A DNA stretch of 40,986 nt from an uncultured Clostridia bacterium (lineage in GTDB: Bacteria > Bacillota > Clostridia > Oscillospirales > Ruminococcaceae), in NCBI GenBank assembly GCA_947624155.1, contig CANQJB010000008.1, positions 1 through 40,986 on the forward strand, written 5' to 3'. The number at the start of each line of letters is the position of its first letter. Positions within the stretch are counted from its first letter, which is position 1. The position numbers were made by a program, and so were the translations under genes. The notes under the pieces are model-generated. The model was not told the DNA's origin. It saw nothing but the letters and a program-made list of their open reading frames with translations, and made no database searches. Positions 32,301 through 39,316 of this stretch are shown piece after piece.

Positions 32301-33295
32301 GTATCAGGACGAAAATCTCGGACGACGCGCTCTGGCTGCCCTATGCGCTCTGCGAATATCTGAGAGTGACCGGCGACCGCTCGATTCTCGGGCTTGAAGC
32401 CGCCTACTGCGAGGGGCTGAGCCTTTCGGACGGCGAGCAGGAGAGATATGGCGAGGTTTACCGCACCGCCCACCGCGAGACTGTTTATGAGCACTGCCGC
32501 AGGGCGATAGACTTCCGCGCGGGGAAGACCGGCGCCCACGGGCTGATGCTGATCGGCTCGGGCGACTGGAACGACGGCTTCGGCTCGGTCGGCAAAAACG
32601 GCGAGGGCGAGTCGGTCTGGCTCAGCGAGTTTTATATTATCGTTCTGCGCCGGTTCTCCGAGATCGCGAAGATTTCGGGCGACGGAATCTATTCCGCGAC
32701 GCTTTCGGAATATGCCGACGCGCTTTCGGAGGCAGTCGAGGAAAACGGCCGCGACGGCAGGTGGTATCTGCGCGGCTACTTCGACGACGGTTCAAAGCTC
32801 GGTTCGCCGAAGTCAAACGAGTGCCGGATCGACTCGATCGCACAGTCGTTTGCGGAGTTTTCCGGCCTCGGCAGAGACGGCTTTTCGAGGCAGGCGCTTC
32901 TTTGCGCCTGTTCGGAGCTTGCCGACACCGAAAGAGGTGTGATAAGGCTCTTTGCGCCGGCCTTTTCTGACAGCGCCGAGCCCGATCCGGGATATGTAAA
33001 GTGCTATCCCGAGGGCATGCGCGAGAACGGCGGGCAATATACCCACGGTGCGGTATGGCTCGGGCTCGCCTGCTTAAAAGCGGGGCTTCGAGAGGAGGGC
33101 GAAGCGATTCTCAAGGCTCTCAGCCCGATCGAACGCTCGCTTAACGGCGGCTGGAAGAGGTATAAAACCGAACCCTATTACCTTTGCGGCGACGTTTATT
33201 CAAACAAAAACTGCTTCGGCCGCGGCGGCTGGTCGATATATACCGGCGCGGCGGGGTGGTATTACCGAGCGCTGAGGGAAGGGTTGGGGAAATAA
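26303..33295 (+). CDS. Cyclic beta-1,2-glucan synthase-like protein (GT84 + middle glycosidase domain + GH94)
   Basis: 2330 aa from ATG 26303 (AAAGGGAG 6-13 nt upstream). The order matches the NdvB/Cgs family. An N-terminal helical region is followed by two membrane spans (~235-280) and a GT84 transferase with ALDTDTRP (D440, D442) and QSYYRRADRWIRGD (W586). Then come further spans (~610-790) and a glycoamylase-like domain (FRPFGISESGYYS region, ~1060), which in this family remodels the glucan. The C-terminal GH94 phosphorylase-like domain has FRDQLQD (D1957) and GSGDWNDG (D2088). Known enzymes polymerise UDP-glucose into beta-1,2-glucan, cut to length with GH94 and cyclise it. Known members have ~2800 aa; this one is ~500 shorter, mostly in the middle. 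Product cyclic or linear: unknown. Confidence 0.85.
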   Translation: MQKTGADFVSLSRLAAKMSKRVRTLKRVYSELCSEGTANGPASFFADNFHTLISAAGSRPRRRDPRTVYYPGRFELAEAVISASGERLPTTDEIIMILGKICSERRIYGSETEYLRFELIYVLTEKIAECVKGWDKSLIRYMTLLSGLSGLDAVRINDVINPVSVRLSEDPAYQKSDTRTRLQYREAIYQTASRFGLDEIELCGELLKKYRGGEIDIGDLTVIRESRRPESCAVRHAVLLILGGAAVSALIALWAGVPIVLAEALLILPAIEALRPVSDRILTKKSHITRLMRLDPQCEEVKTAKTAIVVSAAVTDPEDAYRLYDCLLSLHCLNSAENILICALVDLAPEQVPITSEDRAVTESLAEVIKKLNSVAEGRFSCVVRKRSFSETQQEYMGRERKRGALMDIARFMKTGEGDFGAALGEYERLIGTEYICALDTDTRPLMDGVSELLSIALHPANRVSVAGGRVTRGYGIICPRMMTRLSDSLRSEFSKSLGGIGSRSSYDGESASLYQDVFGRGTFCGKGLINVEALVECTAELKGERILSHDILEGELLKTAYAGDVCFTEGFPRSPQSYYRRADRWIRGDFQNIPEIFSDKFGALSKLKLLDNLRRAATPVSVFAAFLCGFVLYPGQAAAVAGAALILWLLPPAESAVGAFFRDRAFGRRFYSGLLSTASQSLRYILYSTVMLPTLALKSLRAIVFALTRLLTKRRLLEWTTADASDRSSASPLSFYLLPELLSISLLWSPDYFIRLFGAVFAAMPALLAISDESGAKPDQRLKYRDVRELSNQTADMWSFFESYVTRADNYLPPDNVQFSPVYRIAHRTSPTNIGLYLLSILAAYDRRLIGLSAMTERLDRTLRAVSRLEKYRGNLYNWYDTKTLKICPAPFVSSVDSGNFVCCLVALKEGLRECEQSGKIVSLIRRIEKLIDETDLSVFYDGVRGLMAIGIDPKTGVQSPNHYDCLMSEARLTSFWAIASRQVPKSHWQRLSRAMLSCGWFGGAASYSGTMFEYFMPEIFLKSPEGSLSFESLKYALWVQRKYARSFGRPFGISESGYYSFDSALNYRYMAHGVPKTGIRRGLENSYVISPYSTYISLCFSGSDGAENLRRLGELGMYGSCGLYEALDFTAPDSQTPEPVRSYMSHHVGMSICSCDNVLGGGIMQKRFMSDLRVRGALELLDERFHLGTAVFENTLRRPRLSAPEPREHETEAMDKFSLSAPRIKLLCNGEMTLMISDNGASASIYRSKNVLCRTRDLYLRPKGIFCFISDGGEAVSLSYLPDKSGGISAEFSEEGAAFFRSTEKLAAGMMVRLHSEYPCELRSFALKNATSAPLPVSVISYIEPSLESDAAEQSHPAFSKMFLRFERDPEWNAVTVTRVREDKQIWLGIGFIEDVRQTVSFDRSEVIGYPEGLEGLKKRFMNIPPSLVAEPDPCVYIRASVELPPKSEAELTMFLICADSREELINRISAIRRKKPRYCVSPRLDTAAGRVASALLPKLIYRCKMSEEKRAAAVKNRLPLRSLWELSVSTELPTVLILLNGRNDSQKLSAYLGAYKLLRRCGVEVQLLFCFDDGGRYEREHYSELIAAAREEGLESFIYSEGGILPLDLGKARSGMFELACAAACEICVDEIASPEQEVRPADFAEILSSSPVPQAVDLPVACGGFSGNSYVINEKPPLPWCHILSNPVFGTLVSQESLGFTYAFNSRENRLTPWDNDPARDNLGERLWLRLNGRIFDLVRGSAAVFGPYKAEYFSKGEGYECRITVRVSAKGMCKRIDVRLKTARKAQLCFYTEPCLGVDRSHSDMIIPERQESGLSLHSLASGAGGYMYLHSSAPCSASTDREALLCGKWQESVFPRAGLAAALTAEADGETELSFYISYGMTLRSAILMPKLFTEQTDTREKPKEVPTGDPYSDRLANCWLRYQALHARIYARTGFWQCSGAYGFRDQLQDAVCIAAENPNVLKTQILRCCRAQFPQGDVMHWWHELPGQKIRGIRTKISDDALWLPYALCEYLRVTGDRSILGLEAAYCEGLSLSDGEQERYGEVYRTAHRETVYEHCRRAIDFRAGKTGAHGLMLIGSGDWNDGFGSVGKNGEGESVWLSEFYIIVLRRFSEIAKISGDGIYSATLSEYADALSEAVEENGRDGRWYLRGYFDDGSKLGSPKSNECRIDSIAQSFAEFSGLGRDGFSRQALLCACSELADTERGVIRLFAPAFSDSAEPDPGYVKCYPEGMRENGGQYTHGAVWLGLACLKAGLREEGEAILKALSPIERSLNGGWKRYKTEPYYLCGDVYSNKNCFGRGGWSIYTGAAGWYYRALREGLGK

Positions 33296-33320
33296 CTGCC
33301 TGATGTCAGGTTAAAGCAAG

Positions 33321-33352
33321 CGGCGTGATTTCGATCATGCCGTTTTCTTTTT
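33321..33352 (+). terminator. Terminator of the glucan synthase-like gene
   Basis: CGGCGTGAT-TTCG-ATCATGCCG (one G-U pair) followed by TTTTCTTTTT: a textbook intrinsic terminator with a stable tetraloop. 33353-33487 is AT-rich and holds no gene I can support. Confidence 0.9.
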
Positions 33353-33487
33353 GAAAAAATGAGGGTGTTTAATCTGCACGCTTTGTCATAATCCTTTAAT
33401 TTTTCTGTCAAAGATAACACCTTGAAATTCTGACCTATGACTCTGTTTTCTTTATATGCCGGTTTGGGCACATCCAAACCCCTTGCA

Positions 33488-33516
33488 TTGACACCCTTAC
33501 AGAAAATAATTAGAAT
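33488..33516 (+). promoter_or_regulatory. Sigma-A promoter of the ECF operon
   Basis: TTGACA (33488-33493), a 17-bp spacer and TAGAAT (33511-33516). Confidence 0.6.
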
Positions 33517-33521
33517 AGACC

Positions 33522-33548
33522 TGTAACCTTTTCATTCTAAATGTCGTC
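33522..33548 (+). promoter_or_regulatory. ECF-type promoter, probable autoregulation
   Basis: TGTAACC (33522-33528), 16 bases, then CGTC (33545-33548), 34 bp before the sigma gene. TGTAAC/TGAAAC with CGTC/CGAC at this spacing is the form recognised by ECF sigma factors of the SigX/SigM/SigV group in Bacillus. Autoregulation is inferred. Confidence 0.55.
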
Positions 33549-33581
33549 TTAACTTTTATACCGCAGAAAGGAGGTTTTCGG

Positions 33582-34157
33582 GTGATCAGCGACGAAGAAA
33601 TAATCGAGCGATATTTTTCGCGGGACGAGAGTGCGATAACGGCCACGGCCCAAAAATACGGCGGCCGGTGCTACGGCGTGGCATATAACATTCTTCGGGC
33701 TCGGGAGGACGCAGAGGAGTGCGTCAGCGATTCGTATCTTAGGGTATGGAACTCGGTCCCGCCGGACAGGCCGCAAAGCTTAAAGTGCTATCTTTTAAAA
33801 ATCGTCAGAAACCTTTCACTCGACCGACTGAAATTCTTAAAGCGAAAGAGGCGCTGCCGCGAGCTTGAAATATCCTTTTCGGAGCTAGAAAATGTTCTGC
33901 CTGACAGCAGTGTTCCCGACGGAACCGAGGAATCGGAGCTTGCGGAGATTTTAAATCAGTTTCTCGTAACTCTCTCTCGGGACGCAAGGCTTATTATGGT
34001 GGCGAGATACTGGCACTTTCTTTCAATCTCCGAGATTTCGGCAAAATACGGATATTCGGCGGGCAAGGTCAAAACCAGCCTTTCACGCTCGCGCGATAGG
34101 CTGAGAAAATATCTTGAGGAAAGAGGTTTTATGAATGAAAACAGCGAAAATAATTAG
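33582..34157 (+). CDS. ECF-family RNA polymerase sigma factor
   Basis: 191 aa from GTG 33582 with AAAGGAGG upstream. Region 2 runs from ~10 to ~85 (ILRAREDAEECVSDSYLRVW is the region 2.2-2.4 helix that binds core polymerase and the -10). Region 4 (~125-180) has ARYWHFLSISEISAKYGYSA then KVKTSLSRSRDRLRKYL, the -35-binding helix-turn-helix. The gene overlaps the next one by 23 bp, and that product has a single membrane span, as expected for a sigma/anti-sigma pair. The stimulus is unknown; the ABC and lipoprotein genes downstream suggest envelope stress or an antimicrobial peptide. Confidence 0.92.
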   Translation: MISDEEIIERYFSRDESAITATAQKYGGRCYGVAYNILRAREDAEECVSDSYLRVWNSVPPDRPQSLKCYLLKIVRNLSLDRLKFLKRKRRCRELEISFSELENVLPDSSVPDGTEESELAEILNQFLVTLSRDARLIMVARYWHFLSISEISAKYGYSAGKVKTSLSRSRDRLRKYLEERGFMNENSENN

Positions 34158-35286
34158 GGCGTTCGGGCTTATCGACGACAAATTTCTGATTGAGGCGGAA
34201 GACGCTGCCTCCCCGCAAAAACCGCGTTTTAAAATCAAGCCGGTTCTTATCGCGGCCGCGATAAGCGTTCTTGCGCTCGGCACTACCGCGTTCTCAATCA
34301 GCCGCATGAGTGCCCTCGAAAATATGAAATACGCCTTTGACCGTTACAGCGGCATCAAAAGCGAGACCGAGCAGACCGAAAGCCCTGCCGAGGAAGACCT
34401 CACTCCCGAGGTTGAGCATGACTACACATTTTTCAGCAGCTACACCGACAGCGAGCTCAAGAACCCGGCCGACTTTCCGTGGATCGAAAATCTCGCGGAA
34501 TATGGGGACGAGTTTGAATATGACACCGAGCAGAAGCCGGACGAATTCCGGCTGACTTCGGTGCTATTAGACGACCACTGTTTTTATGCCACGGTGCAGT
34601 ATGTAATTCCCGACGACGTTAAAAAGGAGCTCGGCAAAAAGCTCTCCGAGGGCGCGGTTCCGTGGTTCAGAATCCACTTTCAAGACGGCGGAGGATATGA
34701 AGACACTTATCCGATATCTTTGGAAGGGAATCTTTATACCTTTACCGTCTACTCACTCGGCTTCAACAGCCTGCCCGACGAAATCACCGTTACATTCAGG
34801 GAACTCGGCTACCGCGAGATGGAAGACGGACAGATTATCAGCGATTTCCAAAATGCACTGGACTTTGAAAGGACTCTCACCGTTTCGACCTCGGAGCTTA
34901 AAAAGACCGAGAGCAAAATATCGGGAGAGGAGGTTTATCACACCGATTCGGGCGACGTTTATATGACCGCAGAGCTTTCCCCGACCGGGATTTTTCTCAA
35001 TTATCACAGCGAGGACGGCAAGGCCGCTCTGGAGCTTTATGACGACAAGTATTTCCTGCCGAACAAGCTGCAAATATACCTCGACGACGGCAGAATTTAC
35101 GGCGACGGAGAGACATTCTTCGAGCTGTTCTACATTCTGAACGGGCGAAGCGGAAATATCATTAACTACAACGACGGCGACCCCGAAAACGACCTTGTCT
35201 GTGAAAGCCTGACCTTTAAGAAGCCTGCCGACATTTCTCACATAGAAAAAATAATAATCGGCGGCTGCGAGTTTGTTTTTGATTAA
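34135..35286 (+). CDS. Membrane-anchored probable anti-sigma factor
   Basis: 383 aa. About 35 cytoplasmic residues (KIIRAFGLIDDKFLIEAEDA) precede one membrane span (~37-57, PVLIAAAISVLALGTTAFSI). The remaining ~325 residues are outside, acidic and beta-rich, with no domain I recognise. The short inside part is the expected sigma-binding piece. The outside part is larger than in many anti-sigma factors and could be the sensor. Its start lies inside the 3' end of the sigma gene (23-bp overlap, AAAGAGG upstream), so the two products are probably made in balance. Anti-sigma function rests on position and layout, not on a recognised zinc-binding motif. Confidence 0.7.
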   Translation: MKTAKIIRAFGLIDDKFLIEAEDAASPQKPRFKIKPVLIAAAISVLALGTTAFSISRMSALENMKYAFDRYSGIKSETEQTESPAEEDLTPEVEHDYTFFSSYTDSELKNPADFPWIENLAEYGDEFEYDTEQKPDEFRLTSVLLDDHCFYATVQYVIPDDVKKELGKKLSEGAVPWFRIHFQDGGGYEDTYPISLEGNLYTFTVYSLGFNSLPDEITVTFRELGYREMEDGQIISDFQNALDFERTLTVSTSELKKTESKISGEEVYHTDSGDVYMTAELSPTGIFLNYHSEDGKAALELYDDKYFLPNKLQIYLDDGRIYGDGETFFELFYILNGRSGNIINYNDGDPENDLVCESLTFKKPADISHIEKIIIGGCEFVFD

Positions 35287-35309
35287 ATTAAAGAAAGAAG
35301 TGTTTATTT

Positions 35310-36707
35310 ATGAAACTATTAAAAATTATCGCCGCGCTGATGATTGCGGCTTCTCTCTTCGGCTGCGTAGATACGCCGGAGTCACTCAAAAAGGCGCAGA
35401 CCGAGCCGGCCGAAAGCGGTGAAATCATTCTCGGCGGCCAAAGCGCCGAAGAAAGCCCGGCGCCGGTTAATACATCTGAGAAGCCCGAAAAGGCCGCCGA
35501 GCGCGGCAGCTTGGAAGCAATCAGAAATCAGCTTGAAACCGACCTGAAAAAGACTTATAAAAACATAAAAATTACAAAGGCTCATGTAAGCGACGCGGAC
35601 GCTATGCCGATTCGCAATATAAAAATAGGCATGAATCCCGACTACGACTACACCCCGCTCCTTGAGCTTTTTTACAGCGACAGATACGACGTCGCCGACG
35701 AAAAGTATTACCGCCATACTAAAGCGGGGACCTCTATGTCTGAGGGCGAGCCGCTGAGAAACGAGCCGGAATACAGTGAAGAGCTCGGGCAGGTGATTTT
35801 GAGAAACCGCGCTGATATAGACATCGACGGCTTTGCGCCGATTTATGACGACGGCGATAAGACCCTGTCGGTATTCAAATATTCGACGGGCGGCGTCTGG
35901 GGGTCTCAGACAGGCGGCGGCTTGGAATCGGACGCTGTGTATTACTATAATAATTTCGAGGTCTGTAAAGAGTACGATCTGAGAGACGACAAACCCTCGC
36001 CCGACGAAGAATACACAATGGCCGACGGCGAAAAATGGAGCGCATCTGAGGCAATAGATTACGTTGAGAATTTCTGGAAAGAATATATCTCGCCGTCCGA
36101 TACCGACGAATTTACATACACCGTGAAAAAGCTGTATATCATGGATCTCGGCGGCGGAAAATACGGCTATCTCTTTGATATGCAGATGACGGACAAAAGC
36201 GGGAATTTCTATGACATCGACAATTCCGAGTTTTACTTTTCAAACGCAGCAATTTTGGCAGGCGAACCTTTTCCTTTTCCCGACGAGCTCAGTACCTACT
36301 GCGCCCAAAAGGAGAAAATCACCCGCTTTACAAAGGATTTCGGCTTTGAGCTTTGCGATGAGACCGACAGCGAAAGCCTTTTGAGCCTCGGCGAAGCGTC
36401 CGGAATTCTCTCCGAGACCCTCGCGCCGAATATCGGGCTTGAGCTTGAAGCCGAGCTTTGCTATTCTGTTTTCTGCAAGGGCTATCACTGCGCCGACGGG
36501 TGGATTAAAAAGGACTTTTACAGCTTTCTCTGCCAGACCGAAAGCGATTTTGAAATCAGGCCGTATTGGTGCTTCAAGCCGGTCGGCGAGAGCTATCTTC
36601 TCGACCCGTTCATGGGAAGATACTACGTTGACGCCGTTACGGGCGAGGTGAGCATGATAGTCAACCTGGTATATCAAAAGGCGGGCGACGAGAGCAGCGG
36701 CTGGTGA
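35310..36707 (+). CDS. Lipoprotein of the ECF operon, unknown function
   Basis: 465 aa. The signal ends in SLFGC (Cys19), a lipobox, followed by a ~50-residue Pro/Glu/Ala-rich linker that would hold the folded part away from the membrane. The body is acidic, rich in Asp, Glu and Tyr (YYRHTKAGTSMSEGEPL, GGGKYGYLFDMQM). I recognise no family. Several segments resemble the outside part of the preceding protein in composition (Tyr/Asp-rich beta strands), but I saw no clear alignment. AAAGAAAGAAG is a modest ribosome site. It is the third gene of the operon. Confidence 0.75.
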   Translation: MKLLKIIAALMIAASLFGCVDTPESLKKAQTEPAESGEIILGGQSAEESPAPVNTSEKPEKAAERGSLEAIRNQLETDLKKTYKNIKITKAHVSDADAMPIRNIKIGMNPDYDYTPLLELFYSDRYDVADEKYYRHTKAGTSMSEGEPLRNEPEYSEELGQVILRNRADIDIDGFAPIYDDGDKTLSVFKYSTGGVWGSQTGGGLESDAVYYYNNFEVCKEYDLRDDKPSPDEEYTMADGEKWSASEAIDYVENFWKEYISPSDTDEFTYTVKKLYIMDLGGGKYGYLFDMQMTDKSGNFYDIDNSEFYFSNAAILAGEPFPFPDELSTYCAQKEKITRFTKDFGFELCDETDSESLLSLGEASGILSETLAPNIGLELEAELCYSVFCKGYHCADGWIKKDFYSFLCQTESDFEIRPYWCFKPVGESYLLDPFMGRYYVDAVTGEVSMIVNLVYQKAGDESSGW

Positions 36708-36711
36708 CGAA

Positions 36712-37596
36712 ATGAGTAAAAAAGATTATATTTATTCCTGCGGCTTTGCCACGGTCTCGGCGCTTCTGACAGCAATCATTTTTCTTCTTAACAATTATGC
36801 TGTTCTGCCGACAGATATACCCGTCAGATCTGTGATAGGTCATATTTTCCTCGACGACAGCGCGCCGTTTTTACAGGAAAGCTCAAACTATGCCGCTCCG
36901 TTTGTTTGCCGCTCGACACATATTTGGACTGCTGTCTTTCTGCCGCTTCTTTGCTCGTCGCCCTTTCTTCTGACCTTCGCGAGCGAAATGAAAGGCAACT
37001 ACCGCTTGAAATTATCCCGAATCGGCAGCTTTAACAGGTACTGGAACAGGGTCTTTTTCCGTTCGGGACTTTCGGGCGCAGGCTGCGTTACGGCGGGATA
37101 TATACTCTTTTCTGCGGCGGTGTTTGCCTATTTCCCGAAGATGTCGGAATACCCCGCCGAGCCGAAAAACACAAGCGACGTTTTTTCTGTGATGGCGGTG
37201 CGCAAACCGCTTGATGGAACGCTCAATAAGCTTTTCAAAAATACCGAAAGCGAGTTTTTATATTGGTTACCGACGGCGATAAATGTCTTTGCATACTCTT
37301 TTTTGACCGCGAATATCTGCCTTGCACTGTACCTGCTGATAATGAATCGCTACAAAGCGATCGGTATGCCGATGATAGTTTTTTATCTTGCTGAGCAGAT
37401 TTCGACGCGGCGGCTCAGCGACAGCCTCGAACCGAAGTGGCAGATAATCAGCCCGCGCTCGCTGCTGATTAACGCCGAATACGCCTTTTCCTGCTTCGGG
37501 CTCGGCGGGTTTCGGTATCTTTTGTGCTACGCCTCAGCCGCGGCGGTATTCTACTTTTTGGGCAGAGCCCTGTTCAGAAAGCGGGTGATGAATTGA
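36712..37596 (+). CDS. Integral membrane protein, probable ABC-2-type permease subunit
   Basis: 294 aa with about six membrane segments (for example ATVSALLTAIIFLLNNYAVL, WTAVFLPLLCSSPFLLTF, GAGCVTAGYILFSAAVFAYF, FLTANICLALYLLIMNRY, YLLCYASAAAVFYFLGRAL) and a long loop after the first, as in permeases of bacteriocin-immunity-type ABC exporters. It begins 4 bp after the lipoprotein stop, and its own stop overlaps the next start. Together with the following membrane protein and the ATPase it should form the transporter. The substrate is unknown. Confidence 0.75.
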   Translation: MSKKDYIYSCGFATVSALLTAIIFLLNNYAVLPTDIPVRSVIGHIFLDDSAPFLQESSNYAAPFVCRSTHIWTAVFLPLLCSSPFLLTFASEMKGNYRLKLSRIGSFNRYWNRVFFRSGLSGAGCVTAGYILFSAAVFAYFPKMSEYPAEPKNTSDVFSVMAVRKPLDGTLNKLFKNTESEFLYWLPTAINVFAYSFLTANICLALYLLIMNRYKAIGMPMIVFYLAEQISTRRLSDSLEPKWQIISPRSLLINAEYAFSCFGLGGFRYLLCYASAAAVFYFLGRALFRKRVMN

Positions 37597-38450
37597 AGCT
37601 GTTCTTAGGAATCATCAAATCGGAATACATAAAGTGGATAAAGAGCGACAAGCAGCTTATGACCGCGTTTTCGATGATCTTTCTCTATATGTACTCGCTT
37701 GAAATAATTAACCGATACTCCGCCGAGATGGGAGAGCCGATAAACATTTTCGAGCCGCTCGCGATCTTTATGAGCAATCTCTATATCATTCCGATACTCG
37801 TTCTGACATTCGCCGTCCTAATGATTGATTTCCCAGATATATCGGCAAACTCGACGTTTATGCTTATCCGCTCGGGGCGTACAAAGTGGTATAGCGGTCA
37901 GGCCGTGTTTGTATATATCGCGGCGGCATCGTTCATCGGGATTTTCTTCATTTACACTGCGATTTTCACCCAGCAAAACGCATTTGTAGCAAATCTTTGG
38001 AGTAATGCCGAGCGGCTGATAAACACTCTCAAATATCAAGATATTCGCTCAAAAAATCCACTTTCATATCTCGATCTCTCGATCATAAATAACTACACCG
38101 TCGCACAGGCGACAGTTTTCGGCGTGATTTTAATGACGCTTCATCTGGCGCTCTCGTCGCAGCTGCAAATGGTTTTATCGCTTAAGTTTAACAAGATGAT
38201 AGGACTGCTCGCAAACGCTTCACTTCTCGCCCTCGGCATGATCACATGGTGGGCGGACAGCCCCGCGAAGTGGCTCTTTCCGCTCGCGCACTCGACGGTA
38301 GTCTATCACTACGACGAGCTTTTCAACAAGGTGAATTTTCCTATTTGGGGTTCGGTCTTGTATCTTTTCGCCGCAAATATCGCGATCTATTTCATCGGCA
38401 CGAGGGTGATAAAGCACAAAAATCTCTCGCTTATGGCAAAGGAGGATTAA
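37593..38450 (+). CDS. Second membrane subunit, ABC-2-type permease
   Basis: 285 aa from TTG 37593, which overlaps the previous stop (TTGA). Upstream in-frame codons exist but would overlap the previous gene by ~70 bp and have no ribosome site. KLFLGIIKSEYIKWIKSDKQ is the amphipathic N-terminal helix common in ABC-2 subunits. About six segments follow (FSMIFLYMYSLEII, LYIIPILVLTFAVLMI, VFVYIAAASFIGIFFIYTAI, and others). It differs from the preceding protein in sequence, so the pair would be a heterodimer. The stop is one base before the ATPase start. Confidence 0.75.
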   Translation: MKLFLGIIKSEYIKWIKSDKQLMTAFSMIFLYMYSLEIINRYSAEMGEPINIFEPLAIFMSNLYIIPILVLTFAVLMIDFPDISANSTFMLIRSGRTKWYSGQAVFVYIAAASFIGIFFIYTAIFTQQNAFVANLWSNAERLINTLKYQDIRSKNPLSYLDLSIINNYTVAQATVFGVILMTLHLALSSQLQMVLSLKFNKMIGLLANASLLALGMITWWADSPAKWLFPLAHSTVVYHYDELFNKVNFPIWGSVLYLFAANIAIYFIGTRVIKHKNLSLMAKED

Positions 38451-38451
38451 G

Positions 38452-39084
38452 ATGATAACGGTTAATTACGTTAGCTTAAAAATAAAGAAGGACATGATTT
38501 TGCAGGATATAAACGTAGAGTTTGACGACGGTAAAATTCACGGCATTATCGGCCGCAACGGCTCGGGGAAAACCATGCTGATGAAGTGCATCTGCGGGTT
38601 TATTAAACCGACAGAGGGCGAAATCACCGTCGCGGGCAAGCGTATCGGCGTCGACTGCGACTTCCCCGAAAGCGTCGGAGTTATCATCGAAACGCCGGAG
38701 TTTATACCGTATTACACCGGCTTTAAAAATCTCAAACTACTTGCAGATATCCGCCGCAAAATCACCGATGACGACATCAGAAAGAGTATAGAACTTGTCG
38801 GCCTCGACCCGAAGCTGAAGAAGTCGGTTAAGAAATACTCCCTCGGTATGAGACAGCGGCTCGGTCTCGCTCAGGCGATTATGGAAGACCCCGACCTGCT
38901 GATTTTGGACGAGCCTATGAACGGCCTCGACAAGGACAGCGTGAGCGAGATGAGGAAGTATCTGCTCGATTTAAAGGCACAGGGGAAGACGATTCTGATT
39001 GCCTCGCACTCTGCTGAGGATATCGACGTTCTCTGCGACAGCGTGGTGGAGATGGATAAGGGAAGGATGAAGAGAGTGAGGTAA
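38452..39084 (+). CDS. ABC transporter ATPase of the ECF operon
   Basis: 210 aa. Walker A GRNGSGKT (34-41), signature YSLGMRQRLG (S130), Walker B LLILDEP (D153, E154), and switch His in IASHS. It is a short ABC-2-type ATPase of the kind seen in BcrA and lantibiotic-immunity transporters (~200-300 aa), without a C-terminal regulatory domain. AAAGGAGG precedes the ATG by 4-5 bases, and the gene starts one base after the permease stop. The last gene of the ECF operon; no clear terminator was found after it. Confidence 0.92.
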   Translation: MITVNYVSLKIKKDMILQDINVEFDDGKIHGIIGRNGSGKTMLMKCICGFIKPTEGEITVAGKRIGVDCDFPESVGVIIETPEFIPYYTGFKNLKLLADIRRKITDDDIRKSIELVGLDPKLKKSVKKYSLGMRQRLGLAQAIMEDPDLLILDEPMNGLDKDSVSEMRKYLLDLKAQGKTILIASHSAEDIDVLCDSVVEMDKGRMKRVR

Positions 39085-39100
39085 ATCCTGCCGTTTGAAA

Positions 39101-39169
39101 TGTACCCAAAAAGTTAGACTATTCGGTATAATAGAAATATACCTAAAAGAGTTCTAATGAATGGGTGCA
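39101..39169 (+). mobile_element. 69-bp element resembling an IS3-family end or MITE
   Basis: It begins TGTACCCAAAAAGTTAGACT, the form of terminal sequence I associate with IS3-family elements, and finishes with GGGTGCA, an imperfect inverted match of TGTACCC. Inside is GGTATA-ATAGAAA-TATACC. No transposase is present. 39170-39246 holds nothing else I can name. I could not establish a target-site duplication. Confidence 0.4.
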
Positions 39170-39246
39170 TTTTTATTTAACTTAACTCCTGCGCACCTGG
39201 TGAATTTATATTCTCAATATTTCCTCTTCCTATTTCCCCAAACCGC

Positions 39247-39275
39247 TTGCAATTGTGCGGGATATACTGTATAAT
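39247..39275 (+). promoter_or_regulatory. Promoter of the binding-domain sensor gene
   Basis: TTGCAA (39247-39252), a 17-bp spacer and TATAAT (39270-39275). The context CGCTTGCAATT is identical to that at the bceRS promoter (17021-17031). Confidence 0.65.
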
Positions 39276-39316
39276 ATAAAAAACCTTGTGAGCGACGTTT
39301 AAGAGAGGACTATTTT

